This document shows, one piece after another, positions 19,824 to 28,648 of a stretch of DNA of 64,000 bases. The stretch covers positions 1-64,000 of the IMG/VR virus record IMGVR_UViG_3300022925_000008; one strand, written 5' to 3'. A program made the translations under genes and the position numbers. The notes beneath the pieces were generated by a model. That model had not been told where the DNA came from. It ran no database searches and saw nothing but the letters and a program-made list of their open reading frames with translations. Each line of letters opens with the position of its first letter. Positions within the stretch are counted from its first letter, which is position 1. Origin of the DNA: a virus.

Positions 19824-20755
19824 TATCTGCTCGTTGCCTGTTCATATGCGATTGTGGCCAATTCGATCGCGAGGTTTTTTCCTCTTTCGGTCGTTATCGT
19901 AGATTTGGTAACATTACCGCCAGCAATTGTGCGATCTTTCATATAATATCTACTTATCACATCTACAGAACCTCCATCTCCGTCAATGACTTCGGTCTTT
20001 AATAATTTAGAATTTGCTGAAGAAAATGATGTTCTCAATTCATACAATACGAATTGTAATTGAACCGAAAATCTAGTGTTTAATTGTTTCTGAGAAAATT
20101 GCCCAGCAAATTGAAATAATGCATTAAACCTACTTCCTCCACGAATCCATTTACCTATTCCGAAATATTTCGAATTTAAATCTTCAGGATCGTGTGTAAC
20201 AAATTGAGAAATCGCCTCAATACATCCTGTTATTCCTGCTGCTTGCCTTGGCGTATAATTATTATCAATAAAGAACATCATCGATTGACTTCTTCTTTTT
20301 GCAATATTGACTTTAGGTAATTCGTCGTCTTCAATTCCTTCTGTAACAGTGTTGAGTTTTCTTTCGGGGTCGTAGTTTGCTTTAAACTGACTCAATGCTT
20401 TATCTTTTGAGGATTTTACCTGGACGTCTGTGGGGAATTCTAATTTTGTCATAGACCCCAAAACCAAAGGTATTTGTGAAGATTTACCGTCCATGAATAC
20501 TCCATAAACGAATGCTCCTGGGAGAACCTGCGGAATCTTCCCAATGCCCGAACTACCACCCTCGGTCAAAGGAATCGCAACAGTCGCCCACGGCAAATCT
20601 GATTCGGGTACATTACCGCTATATGGATCATGTACCCCATGTATCCTTATTTTTATTCTTCCCTCTAGTCCAGGAGGAGGAGATGAATTGACGACGATCC
20701 CGATGAACCATCGGGTTTCATCTCCGTAATATTCGTTATTAATTGTCTTCATCAT
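19823..20755 (-). CDS. 5: Baseplate hub gp5: OB-fold plus tail lysozyme domain
   Basis: A 310-residue protein. The first 110 residues align by eye with the OB-fold of T4 gp5: RWFIGIVVN, LEGRIKIRIHGVH, LPWATVAIP, SGIGKIPQVLPGAFVYGVF and IPLVLGS all have close T4 equivalents. Residues about 165-260 resemble the phage tail-lysozyme (Phage_lysozyme2) family, with AAGITGCIEAIS, FGIGKWIRGGSRFNALFQFAGQ and QLQFVLYELRT; T4 uses a different lysozyme domain here. The beta-helix needle of T4 gp5 is absent and is encoded separately at 16615-18069. The OB-fold call is firm; whether the lysozyme domain is active is not certain. Confidence 0.82.
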   Translation of the reverse strand: MMKTINNEYYGDETRWFIGIVVNSSPPPGLEGRIKIRIHGVHDPYSGNVPESDLPWATVAIPLTEGGSSGIGKIPQVLPGAFVYGVFMDGKSSQIPLVLGSMTKLEFPTDVQVKSSKDKALSQFKANYDPERKLNTVTEGIEDDELPKVNIAKRRSQSMMFFIDNNYTPRQAAGITGCIEAISQFVTHDPEDLNSKYFGIGKWIRGGSRFNALFQFAGQFSQKQLNTRFSVQLQFVLYELRTSFSSANSKLLKTEVIDGDGGSVDVISRYYMKDRTIAGGNVTKSTITTERGKNLAIELATIAYEQATSR

Positions 20756-22110
20756 TCACTGCTCGAAAAAAATTCTTTTGATAATTTAGTAATGTTTACA
20801 GAAACAGAATGTTTGGTTCCTCTGAACATGTGTCGGGCTGCATAGATCAGATAATCACCAGATTTTTGTTTATCTGTCAAAGTTTCTGTATCCCGAATCT
20901 TTGTGTCGTCTACTGAAGATGCAAATTGACAACGCATAATATCGCCAACGCTAATCTTAGAATACATAAAACCCACGCCTGGAACCACAACATTCAACAT
21001 GTTTCTATATAATGCATTACGAATTGAGATGTTTTTTAATTTCAATGTGTGTTCGCGCGAATCGGTAACGTCATGATATCCCTGAAATTTATCATATGTT
21101 CCTAAAGAAGTTATTTGATGATATATTTTCGAATCATATTGATCTACGTATTTGTTGATAAAAAATTGGTTTTCATCGAAGACAGATTGAGATGCATCGG
21201 ACGATATTAAATCTCGAGATTTCATCTCAGACATTATGTCGCGTATACTAAATCTATCTCTTGATGTCAATCCTGTTCCGATATCAGTATTAGTATAAAG
21301 AGACCCCAAGGCACCTTTAGATACCATTTTCAAAGAATCTTCAGATCCACCTGACTTAAATGCCTCAATCAAAAAACTCCTTTGTGCTTCGGTAAGATCT
21401 TCTGATTTTTGAGCCATTGCTGATGAATATATAAACGGTGATCTACTATTGAAAGGTTGTTTTTCTAACAACCCGTCAAGAGATGCAATCCTTATATTGT
21501 TGTCGAAAATCGAAGAGTATGTGAAAAACGGACCTCCAAGTTCAGTGGTTGCACGATCACGTATCCAATCAATTGCTTGGAGTGGGTGCATATAGGGAAT
21601 ATTTATTTTCCTAACACCCTGCGATGATTTTGTCAAATAAGACTGATCCACATTTTTATTCAACGAACCAACAAATATCTCAGTCATAATACCTTCAAGG
21701 TATGCAGTATATGATTTGCTGATTTTGATCAATTTGTCAAAGAAAAAATGTTCTTCGACAAGGGATATCAAGTTTACTTCTGTTTTGTCGTTAGTTCTTA
21801 TAGTTTTTTCGATCTTTGTCATCAAAAAAGTTTTTTCTTTTCCAGCAGGTCCGCCGATTCTCGGCTCGTTGATATCAGCAACGCCTGCAATCTCTATTGT
21901 TAATTTCTCAGTACCACTAAAATTGAGATTATCAACAATAGATGAATCGTCTAGTAAAATAAGTGATCCTGTTAAATATGGTTTCTCCAAACTTTCAAAT
22001 AAATTTAATTCTCCAATCATTGCTCTTACGTCAACGGTCACTGGCGCCAAACGTTCAGCAGAAATTTCTGCTTTAATAATTTTAAATTGTTGTAAAACCT
22101 GCTGAGTCAT
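20752..22110 (-). CDS. Baseplate hub protein, gp27-like
   Basis: A 452-residue protein overlapping the gp5-like gene by four bases. T4 gp27 trimerises and holds the gp5 trimer, making the torus through which the tail tube continues. The N-terminal 100 residues contain a strand-rich domain with LYLTGSLILLDDSSIV-type spacing, followed by a central IPYMHPLQAIDWI segment and an FFTYSS strand, consistent with the gp27/VgrG hub fold. Direct residue-level similarity to T4 gp27 is weak to the eye. The call leans on gene order (gp53, hub, gp5) and length. Confidence 0.62.
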   Translation of the reverse strand: MTQQVLQQFKIIKAEISAERLAPVTVDVRAMIGELNLFESLEKPYLTGSLILLDDSSIVDNLNFSGTEKLTIEIAGVADINEPRIGGPAGKEKTFLMTKIEKTIRTNDKTEVNLISLVEEHFFFDKLIKISKSYTAYLEGIMTEIFVGSLNKNVDQSYLTKSSQGVRKINIPYMHPLQAIDWIRDRATTELGGPFFTYSSIFDNNIRIASLDGLLEKQPFNSRSPFIYSSAMAQKSEDLTEAQRSFLIEAFKSGGSEDSLKMVSKGALGSLYTNTDIGTGLTSRDRFSIRDIMSEMKSRDLISSDASQSVFDENQFFINKYVDQYDSKIYHQITSLGTYDKFQGYHDVTDSREHTLKLKNISIRNALYRNMLNVVVPGVGFMYSKISVGDIMRCQFASSVDDTKIRDTETLTDKQKSGDYLIYAARHMFRGTKHSVSVNITKLSKEFFSSSE

Positions 22111-22901
22111 GTTCTAAGCAACTTCTTAAACTCTCCCGCCACAGAATCGACAATTTCTGGTTTCAGAACAATTATTTCTTTGAGGTCGTTATTTTTTGCT
22201 TGAAAAAAATCTTTAATTGTAATCAACTTTTTGCCAGATCTATCTTGAGAATAAGGATTAACGTCGACGTATTCCCCATTAGAATTTTCATAATGATGAG
22301 CAGCATTATATTCTGCTTGAGACAACCAAACAGATGCAACTTGGGTTATACTTCCATCGCTATAAGATATCGAAGTTACCCCAGTAAAGTTGTTTGGATA
22401 TTCTAAAGGTGATGCCGAAACTATTTGATATGAATTTTGTTCACTAATGTACGTTTCTTTTAACCCATTGGGTTTTATGATTATTTGCCCCAAATCTAAT
22501 TTTTTTCTAACAACCGTCGCAAAATATCCAGTGCTGGTTTTCACAATAGTTCCTTCCGGAAAGGTTGTCGCAACGAAAGAGTCTGTTGTCATAGTATAAT
22601 TAGGATACCTTTCATATAAAACCTCATATTCTCTTTCAGAAGGCAATGGCCATCCAGACTCTCGTAATTTATCGTTCATTAAAAAGAAAGTCCAATAGTA
22701 ATCACTAGTGCCATATAATTTATATGAAAACGTGTCTGGTCTTTCATTGTCTAAAATTGTCTGTTTGGTATAGAGAGAAACCTGTTCTTTCAAAACATCA
22801 ATTAAATCAACACTCGTGGATATCTTTTGAAAATATACTAATGGTTCTTGGTCCCCAAAAGAATATTTCACTAAAGGAAAATTTTTAAAATATGTAGACA
22901 T
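22107..22901 (-). CDS. 53: Baseplate wedge protein gp53
   Basis: A 264-residue protein. The gp53 family signature is clear at residues 50-95: RPDTFSYKLYGTSDYYWTFFLMNDK, then GWPLPSEREYEVLYERYP. The T4 protein (196 residues) joins neighbouring wedges around the hub. Here a C-terminal extension of about 70 residues is present. It overlaps the gp27-like gene by four bases and gp48 by one base. Confidence 0.88.
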   Translation of the reverse strand: MSTYFKNFPLVKYSFGDQEPLVYFQKISTSVDLIDVLKEQVSLYTKQTILDNERPDTFSYKLYGTSDYYWTFFLMNDKLRESGWPLPSEREYEVLYERYPNYTMTTDSFVATTFPEGTIVKTSTGYFATVVRKKLDLGQIIIKPNGLKETYISEQNSYQIVSASPLEYPNNFTGVTSISYSDGSITQVASVWLSQAEYNAAHHYENSNGEYVDVNPYSQDRSGKKLITIKDFFQAKNNDLKEIIVLKPEIVDSVAGEFKKLLRT

Positions 22902-23944
22902 TAGTATTTACCTTCGCTTATATCTGCTCTGGATAAGGTTCTTGATTCTCTGAATGTCATATTTATGTCAACTTCTTGAAAGTTTCCATCTTTATGCATG
23001 CCCATAGAAGTTGAGTTATAATTGACAGAAAAATTTTCAAGGTAGCAGGGCAAAAGTTTTGTTGCAACTGAAACCTCATTATAAAACATTTTAATTAAAA
23101 ATCTGCTGGGGAATCGATAACCGATGGGGATTGATCCAGAACCATCTTTTTCTTCGCCCAAAAACAGTTCTTCGGGATATAGTTCTGTTCGAAATAGTTT
23201 AATTATTTCTGATATGTTTCTCGCTTCTTGTGCTGACTGTGGTATCATCTTAAACGAAAAAGAAAACGTTCGCATATTGACCGATTTGAACAATGCCCTT
23301 GTGTTAGGGTTCACAGTAATTCTTGTAGCGGATTTAACTCCAGCGGCAACTCCCTCTCCAGACATCCCAGCAAGTTGTGTTGCTACCAATTTGCCAACAC
23401 CAGAAGAAGAAGGTCCGGTAAACTGATCAACTAATGAAGAAACACCCCCGCCAAAACCAGAAGCAGATCCACCCTTTACCGCAGCTTCGGCAGCGCCACC
23501 GCTAATCCCAAGGTCTTGATTCTCATATTGAACTGCGTCAGAAAATTGAATTGCTTGCGGCAAGTATAGAGTAACACTTCTTCCTGGTTTAGTTTTTGGT
23601 TCTTTAAATGTTCTTCTTTTTGGTTGCAATCCTTGCTGTAATGCCTGAGACCTTCTTTCTGCCTCTTCTTTCTGTTGCTGGGGCGTTTTCTTTATTGCAT
23701 CACCCCGCTCGTCTTTTTCATTATCTCTAGAAGTTGGATTTTGTTCGCCAGAAACACCAGAAAGTATTTCGCTAAAATTAGAAGCGATTTCGTCAACAAC
23801 AGAAAAAACAATTCGTCCTTTATAGTCGGCAACGTCTTCTATTGGAAAAATTAAGTTTTGTTCAGAATTTGGTTCTGAGGCAATGTAAGATCCAATGAGT
23901 TTTTCATCAGAATTATCAGAGTTTTGAGGTTGGGCGGTAGCCAT
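22901..23944 (-). CDS. 48: Baseplate tail-tube cap protein gp48
   Basis: A 347-residue protein. The N-terminal 150 residues are charged and probably disordered, with a glycine/serine-rich linker at 145-190. The C-terminal 140 residues have the tail-tube-like fold seen in gp48/gp54: NMRTFSFSFKMIPQSAQEA, IPIGYRFPSRFLIKMFY, LLPCYLENFSVNYN and EVDINMTFRESRTLS. Gp48 sits on the hub and starts the tail tube. It is the first gene of the leftward structural operon, behind a late promoter at 23980-23987. Confidence 0.8.
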   Translation of the reverse strand: MATAQPQNSDNSDEKLIGSYIASEPNSEQNLIFPIEDVADYKGRIVFSVVDEIASNFSEILSGVSGEQNPTSRDNEKDERGDAIKKTPQQQKEEAERRSQALQQGLQPKRRTFKEPKTKPGRSVTLYLPQAIQFSDAVQYENQDLGISGGAAEAAVKGGSASGFGGGVSSLVDQFTGPSSSGVGKLVATQLAGMSGEGVAAGVKSATRITVNPNTRALFKSVNMRTFSFSFKMIPQSAQEARNISEIIKLFRTELYPEELFLGEEKDGSGSIPIGYRFPSRFLIKMFYNEVSVATKLLPCYLENFSVNYNSTSMGMHKDGNFQEVDINMTFRESRTLSRADISEGKY

Positions 23945-23957
23945 TATAATTGCACTC

Positions 23958-23965
23958 TATAAATA
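23958..23965 (+). promoter_or_regulatory. T4-type late promoter for the rightward hub operon
   Basis: TATAAATA on the plus strand, 30 bases upstream of the gp4 start. It faces away from the minus-strand octamer at 23980-23987, so the two operons fire divergently and their promoters overlap: each TATAAATA lies between the other one and its gene. Confidence 0.8.
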
Positions 23966-23979
23966 TTGGTGATTACATT

Positions 23980-23987
23980 TATTTATA
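23980..23987 (-). promoter_or_regulatory. T4-type late promoter for the leftward baseplate operon
   Basis: TATAAATA on the minus strand, 35 bases upstream of the gp48 start in the 51-base gap between the divergent operons. Confidence 0.8.
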
Positions 23988-23995
23988 GTTGAAAA

Positions 23996-24487
23996 ATGGC
24001 ATATTCTGGAAGATATAAACCCAAAAACCCAAGTAAATACGCGGGAGACCCGACAACAGTTGTATATAGGTCAATGTGGGAAAAATATTGCATGATGCAT
24101 TTTGATGGATCGTCTGATGTTAGATACTGGTCGAGTGAAGAAACCGTTATCCCCTATATCTATGACGTAGATAAAAAAATTCATCGTTACTATATGGACT
24201 TCCGAATTACTTGGAAAGACGGTAGTGTATCATTGATTGAAGTGAAACCAAACAAAGAGACTACGCCGCCCAAGAAGGTCAATACTCGGAATAAAAAATA
24301 TTTAACCGAAGCACTCACCTACGTTCGTAACATGAACAAATGGGAAGCAGCAAACGAATATGCAAAAGACCGTGGTTGGAGATTTGAGATATGGACTGAG
24401 GTCGAGTTGATAGAAAAAGGTATAATGAAAAAACCACTCAAACCTCTAAAAAAACTGAAACCATATTCTAGAAAAAAGACTAAATAG
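23996..24487 (+). CDS. 4: Head completion protein gp4
   Basis: A 163-residue protein; T4 gp4 is of similar size. The start SGRYKPKNPSKYAGDPT and the following YRSMWEKYCMMHFD match the gp4 (gp50) family. Its nuclease-like core is visible as YYMDFRITWKDGSVSLIEVKPNKE, an E/D-x-K motif of the TnsA/PD-(D/E)XK type. Gp4 acts late in head assembly, before tails join. It is first in the plus-strand operon. Confidence 0.85.
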   Translation: MAYSGRYKPKNPSKYAGDPTTVVYRSMWEKYCMMHFDGSSDVRYWSSEETVIPYIYDVDKKIHRYYMDFRITWKDGSVSLIEVKPNKETTPPKKVNTRNKKYLTEALTYVRNMNKWEAANEYAKDRGWRFEIWTEVELIEKGIMKKPLKPLKKLKPYSRKKTK

Positions 24488-24492
24488 TATTC

Positions 24493-25086
24493 ATGAGCAA
24501 TTTATTCAAAACATTAGAACTAGCAGCGTTTAGGTCTGGGATCACCCCAAGGACAGCGCAGTCTCGCGATTGGTTTCGTAAAAAAGCACAAGCAATTCGT
24601 GGAGTTAATCGCGAAGCGTTGATGAAAGAAGAAGAGCTAAAGAAATCAAGTAGTGAAATCGCCGGACACATGTACATGTTCTTCTATGACCCCAAGACAA
24701 AGGACCAGCTTCCTTACTATGATAAATTCCCATTAGTTATTGTTGTTGGTCCTGCACAGGGTGGTTTTTATGGGTTAAACCTGCACTATCTTCCTCAAAC
24801 TTTAAGAGCGAAATTTTTAGATGGGTTGTTGGATATAACCAATAATAAGAAATATGACGATTCAACCAAGTTTAAGTTGTCATACTCGTTCCTAAAAAGA
24901 TCATCAAAATTAAAGTATTTTGCCCCTTGCTTCAAACACTATTTAACTGATCACGTTAAAGGAAATTTTGCCAAAGTAAGTGCTCCTGAATATGAAATTG
25001 CAGTATTTTTACCAACGGCAGATTGGGCTAAAGGAAACCCCAATAAAGTATACGCAGACTCAAGGAAAATAATCAGTGGCATATAA
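24493..25086 (+). CDS. Conserved protein of the gp4 operon, unknown function
   Basis: A 197-residue protein. A basic N-terminal 60 residues (RDWFRKKAQAIRGVNREALM) precede a compact domain with YMFFYDPKTKDQLPYYDKFP, LVIVVGPAQGGFYGLNLHYLP and LRAKFLDGLLDI. These motifs recur in T4-superfamily phages, but I cannot attach a function. Being between gp4 and a tail-tube-like gene suggests a virion assembly role. The T4 neighbour of gene 4 is gene 2 (DNA-end protector); equivalence is not supported by visible similarity. It overlaps the next gene by 11 bases. Confidence 0.6.
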   Translation: MSNLFKTLELAAFRSGITPRTAQSRDWFRKKAQAIRGVNREALMKEEELKKSSSEIAGHMYMFFYDPKTKDQLPYYDKFPLVIVVGPAQGGFYGLNLHYLPQTLRAKFLDGLLDITNNKKYDDSTKFKLSYSFLKRSSKLKYFAPCFKHYLTDHVKGNFAKVSAPEYEIAVFLPTADWAKGNPNKVYADSRKIISGI

Positions 25087-25747
25087 TATAGAAGAAATTA
25101 AAAATTTAGTATCCTCTTCTGGCGGAATTGCAAAGACGAATCAGTATAGAATTGAACTAAGTGCAGAGAACGCAGCCAAGCGGTTAGACACCATGTGTCG
25201 CTCTGTTAATATGCCAGGAAGACAAATTCTTACCACAGATCGTAGAATTGGTATAACTACGAAACTTATCCCTTATGGATATGCTAAAGAAAATGTTTCC
25301 ATGACATTCACTGTCCTTAATGATTCTTTCGTTAGATATTACTTTGAAACGTGGATGGATTCAATTGTAGATAACAATTCTTACGAAATCGGATACTACA
25401 ACGATTTCACTCGACAGATAACAGTAAAACAATTGGCGCCAAGCCAAAACGTCCAAGAATTAAAAAAGAAAATAACGCCGCGTGGTTCGAACACTGAACA
25501 ATCTGCTGATATATCCACAGGGAGAGAAGGTTCAGTAATTAATCTCCCAGAACGAACAATCTATACTTGTATCCTAGAAGAAGCATATCCTATCTCAATA
25601 ACAGGAGTAAACTATTCAGACAACTCTCCTGACACGGCCGTAGAATTGACAGTAGAATTTAGTTATAAAAACTGGAGAACAAATGTCAATTCTCAAATAG
25701 AAGAAAGGCGGCAGCAATCTGGTGCGTTCAAAAGAGGAAAACTATAA
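25076..25747 (+). CDS. 54: Baseplate tail-tube initiator, gp54-like (gp19 fold)
   Basis: A 223-residue protein starting at GTG inside the end of the upstream gene. It has the tail-tube (gp19) layout: MCRSVNMPGRQILTTDRRIG, then KENVSMTFTVLNDSFVRYYFETWMDS, and a C-terminal CILEEAYPISITGVNYSD plus a TVEFSYKNW strand, matching the end of T4 gp19. The tube protein itself normally lies next to the sheath gene. In this hub operon the likelier identity is gp54, which starts tube polymerisation on gp48. gp19 is the alternative. Confidence 0.65.
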   Translation: MAYNIEEIKNLVSSSGGIAKTNQYRIELSAENAAKRLDTMCRSVNMPGRQILTTDRRIGITTKLIPYGYAKENVSMTFTVLNDSFVRYYFETWMDSIVDNNSYEIGYYNDFTRQITVKQLAPSQNVQELKKKITPRGSNTEQSADISTGREGSVINLPERTIYTCILEEAYPISITGVNYSDNSPDTAVELTVEFSYKNWRTNVNSQIEERRQQSGAFKRGKL

Positions 25748-25750
25748 ATC
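25743..25750 (+). promoter_or_regulatory. Probable late promoter, one mismatch
   Basis: TATAAATC, seven of eight bases of the T4 late octamer, overlapping the stop codon of the gp54-like gene and 63 bases upstream of gp26. It is weaker evidence than the perfect octamers elsewhere in the window. Confidence 0.4.
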
Positions 25751-25813
25751 TCTAATACAACGGGTGGAGATATATAATTCACAAAATGATTTTTATTATA
25801 GACGGAGAATGAA

Positions 25814-26524
25814 ATGGCGTTACCTAAGTTAAATGATAGTCCGAAGTTTGAATTGACTATCCCCTCAACTCAAAAAAGTGTGAGGTTTAGGCCATATTTG
25901 GTCAAAGAAGAAAAAGTTTTATTGATGGCGTTTGAGTCAGGAGATGAGACAGCAACATTGGCAGCAGTGTTGGACACTATAGTGTCTTGTGTGCAGGGCG
26001 ATATTAATCCCTCTGCGCTGACAACGTTTGACGTAGAATATATGTTCACGCAGATTAGAGCAAAATCTGTGGGTGAAAAAACTAAGGTTGGTGTAATTTG
26101 TAATGAATGTAATACTAAGAACGAGGTATCAATCAATTTAGAAGAAGTCAAGATTAAGATACCAGATAACAAGGCGTCAAATAAAATTGCTATTAGTGAT
26201 GAGATTACAATAGAAATGGGTTATCCTTCTTATAGTAATCTTACCGATGGATCTCATATGCTTAACGGGAATTCAGAAGGTGCTTTTGATTTAGTAGCAA
26301 GTTGTATGGTTGCCATTGAAACAGAAGAAGAACGAATTGCAACCAGAGATGAACCAAAGGATAGCATTAAAGAGTTTTTAGAATCAATGACATCATCTCA
26401 GTTCCTTATGTTGGCAGAATATTTAAAGGAAATGCCCAAGACAACGTATGAACTAGAGTTTACTTGTGAGCATTGCGGTGCTGAAAATAAAAGAACAATA
26501 GAAGGAATGCAGAATTTTTTCTAA
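25814..26524 (+). CDS. 26: Baseplate hub assembly protein gp26
   Basis: A 236-residue protein of the T4 gp26 family, needed for hub assembly. It opens with LPKLNDSPKFELTIPST and KSVRFRPYLVKEEKVLLMA. It has two Cys-x2-Cys pairs, CNEC near residue 98 and CEHC near residue 219, which together would make one zinc ribbon. The C terminus GAENKRTIEGMQNFF is typical of the family. GGAG lies eight bases ahead of the ATG. Confidence 0.82.
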   Translation: MALPKLNDSPKFELTIPSTQKSVRFRPYLVKEEKVLLMAFESGDETATLAAVLDTIVSCVQGDINPSALTTFDVEYMFTQIRAKSVGEKTKVGVICNECNTKNEVSINLEEVKIKIPDNKASNKIAISDEITIEMGYPSYSNLTDGSHMLNGNSEGAFDLVASCMVAIETEEERIATRDEPKDSIKEFLESMTSSQFLMLAEYLKEMPKTTYELEFTCEHCGAENKRTIEGMQNFF

Positions 26525-26544
26525 TATGCCTCTCTCATGACAAT

Positions 26545-26712
26545 TTGGTAAATCATTATAGGTTGAATTTTCAGTTAATGCAGCATCACAAATATTCATT
26601 AACGGAATTGAACGAAATGTTACCTTGGGAGAGGGAAATTTATGTCATGATGTTGATTGAACACGTTAAAGAAGAGAACGAAAGGATTAAACAGAAAAAT
26701 GGCGGAAGATAA
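26545..26712 (+). CDS. 51: Hub assembly catalyst gp51-like, small
   Basis: A short frame following gp26: NHYRLNFQLMQHHKYSLTEL continues to EMLPWEREIYVMMLIEHVKEENERIK and stops at 26712. I recognise this pattern as the gp51-type protein that follows gp26 in marine T4-like phages. The start is uncertain: the only in-frame ATG (26578) would remove the conserved NHYRLNF segment, so I use the TTG at 26545, with about 55 residues. It overlaps the next gene by 14 bases. The order gp26, gp51, gp29-like supports a hub role. Confidence 0.6.
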   Translation: MVNHYRLNFQLMQHHKYSLTELNEMLPWEREIYVMMLIEHVKEENERIKQKNGGR

Positions 26713-28600
26713 AAACAATATAATGAGTGGTGATTTTCTGCCAGCTTCTACTCAGCTAGCAGAAGTCACTCTAGCGTTGAAGATTGCCAACGAAAATAGA
26801 TTAACTATTTCGGAAAGGGAATCTGAGAAAGAGACTGACGCTCTTAAGATCTTCCAATCTATTGACGAGAATATTAAAAGTATCGCGGAATCCATCAAGA
26901 ATTTTTCCAAAGATTTGGTGCAAGAAGTTCAGATACTCAACGAATTCCAAATTGAACAAGCAAAAAACGAATTGATACAAGACAAACAAGATGAAAATAA
27001 AAAGAAAGAAGAAGAGAGAGAGAAAGGAATAGTTGCGGCCGCCAAGGCAGATTTTGGTAAAGGAAAGGAAGACGCTGAAAAAGAGATCGGAGAAAAAGGT
27101 CTTCTCAAATACATTGCTGATATTACTGGATTTGGAGGAACTCTTTCTACAGTTATGAAAAGTCTTGGAACCTTTTCTGCTATAATAAGTACTGTGTTGG
27201 GACCATCCTTAGCAGCAATAGGTGGATCCTTAGCTAGCGTGGGTGCTTTTATAACGGGAACTATTGTTCCTGCTATAACTGCATTTGCAACAACAGCAAT
27301 GACGGTTCTTGCTCCGGTTGCTTTAGTTCTTGCCGGAGCATTGGCAGCAATCGAGTTTATCAAAGGGTTTGTTGATGGATTTACTGCTAACGCAGAAGAT
27401 GGATTTGCCACAAAAGTTCTAAGAGGTCTTACTCGAGGCATTGAAGAAGTTCTTGATATGTTTATCATGTGGCCGCTGGATCAAATAAAGAACCTTGTTT
27501 CTTGGGTCGCCGGAGCACTTGGGTTTGCTGATGTAGAGAAGGCACTGGACAACTTTAGTTATCAAGAATCGTTTGCCGAAATAATGGATAGTTTCGAAGA
27601 ATGGATAACTTCTATACCCACTGCTATTTCTGAATTCCTTACAAGAATGTTCGAACCAGTCACATCAATGTTCTCTTTTATTGGTGATATCGTAGATGAT
27701 GTCACCAATGCGATCGCCGAATTTGTTTCGGGCGATTTCTTCGACCTATCAAAAATCAAGAGCATGATGACCAACATGTTTGCAGAGATCGGCGTTCCAA
27801 GAATAGAGTTTGATGTTCCTGTTATTGGTAAGGTGGGGTTTGGTCCTTTCTATCCGTTTATGCCTGATCAAGTTGATATGGGCGGTGGGAAAACAGGCAG
27901 CAATGCCGTGATAAGCGGAAAAGAATCATCAGAAAATGTTGTGGAATCGACCCAAGAGATAAACACATCGTCGATCGCTTCATTAGATTCTGGATCTGTT
28001 GGAAACCAATACTCAGAAAGTATGAGTTCGAGGATCTTACAGCAAGAAATGGTTACAGAGAATGGTGGTGGCGAGAAGTTCAAAGAATCGTTTGGTGATT
28101 TTGATTTTGAAAAAGGCAAGGGAACTATTAGTATATCTCAGACCGACTCTTCTAACGAACTGAACAACATGACAGAAGAATTTACTGGTCTTGGTCCGGT
28201 TGCATTTGGTCAGGCAAGGAGACTAGTTGCTTCTGGGGCGTCTATCGAAGAAGTAAGAACATTCTTGAAACAAAAAGAGAAGTCAGTATTTACATTAGTT
28301 AAAGAAATGATCGGTGGTGGTATATCTTCAATATCCGAGGGTGGATCTGCTCTATTAGATGCTGCGGCGGATTCAACATCATCTTTGTTGGGGTTGTCTT
28401 CTCCGGATACAACAATTCGAGGACTTTCTGCCGAAGCACTAGAAAAAGAAACAAAGCAAAGAGAAGAAACGAAGAGCGAAGACCGTAATGCTCCGGTGGT
28501 AGTCAACGCGCCATCCACAACGACCAACACTAGTGTTAACAACCAATCTATGATTATGGATACACCAAGTGCAATTGACGGATTGTCTTTAGGATACTAA
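26699..28600 (+). CDS. Tape-measure / hub protein, gp29-like
   Basis: A 633-residue protein, close to T4 gp29 (590), which sets tail length. The start MAEDKNN at 26699 is preferred over upstream codons because the longer form would overlap the gp51-like gene by more than 50 bases. It has an N-terminal coiled coil (residues about 40-120), then a long hydrophobic stretch (about 150-245: GTFSAIISTVLGPSLAAIGG onward) typical of tape-measure proteins that cross the host membrane, and a serine-rich C terminus. No T4 gp29 motif can be matched by eye, so the call rests on architecture, size and its place after gp51. Confidence 0.6.
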   Translation: MAEDKNNIMSGDFLPASTQLAEVTLALKIANENRLTISERESEKETDALKIFQSIDENIKSIAESIKNFSKDLVQEVQILNEFQIEQAKNELIQDKQDENKKKEEEREKGIVAAAKADFGKGKEDAEKEIGEKGLLKYIADITGFGGTLSTVMKSLGTFSAIISTVLGPSLAAIGGSLASVGAFITGTIVPAITAFATTAMTVLAPVALVLAGALAAIEFIKGFVDGFTANAEDGFATKVLRGLTRGIEEVLDMFIMWPLDQIKNLVSWVAGALGFADVEKALDNFSYQESFAEIMDSFEEWITSIPTAISEFLTRMFEPVTSMFSFIGDIVDDVTNAIAEFVSGDFFDLSKIKSMMTNMFAEIGVPRIEFDVPVIGKVGFGPFYPFMPDQVDMGGGKTGSNAVISGKESSENVVESTQEINTSSIASLDSGSVGNQYSESMSSRILQQEMVTENGGGEKFKESFGDFDFEKGKGTISISQTDSSNELNNMTEEFTGLGPVAFGQARRLVASGASIEEVRTFLKQKEKSVFTLVKEMIGGGISSISEGGSALLDAAADSTSSLLGLSSPDTTIRGLSAEALEKETKQREETKSEDRNAPVVVNAPSTTTNTSVNNQSMIMDTPSAIDGLSLGY

Positions 28601-28648
28601 TAAAAAAGGCAACGATCGTTGCCCTTTAGGATACTAATAAAAAAGGCA
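28587..28648. repeat. 25-base direct repeat duplicating a gene end
   Basis: CTTTAGGATACTAATAAAAA plus the next five bases (AGGCA) occur at 28587-28611 and exactly again at 28624-28648, offset 37. The first copy contains the last codons and stop of the tape-measure gene. Each copy runs into a different hairpin. The 150 bases between the second hairpin and the end of gp32 hold no gene I can support. Confidence 0.85.
28601..28623 (-). terminator. Terminator hairpin, gp32 side
   Basis: A perfect 16-base inverted repeat (GGCAACGATCGTTGCC, 28608-28623) is followed on the minus strand by a T-tract. On the plus strand only three Ts follow, so it is the stronger stop for leftward transcription coming through gp32; it may work weakly for the rightward hub operon. 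Confidence 0.65.

Noticed and set aside
24493-25086. DNA-end protector gp2
   Set aside because: Considered because T4 gene 2 neighbours gene 4, but no residue similarity to gp2 could be seen.
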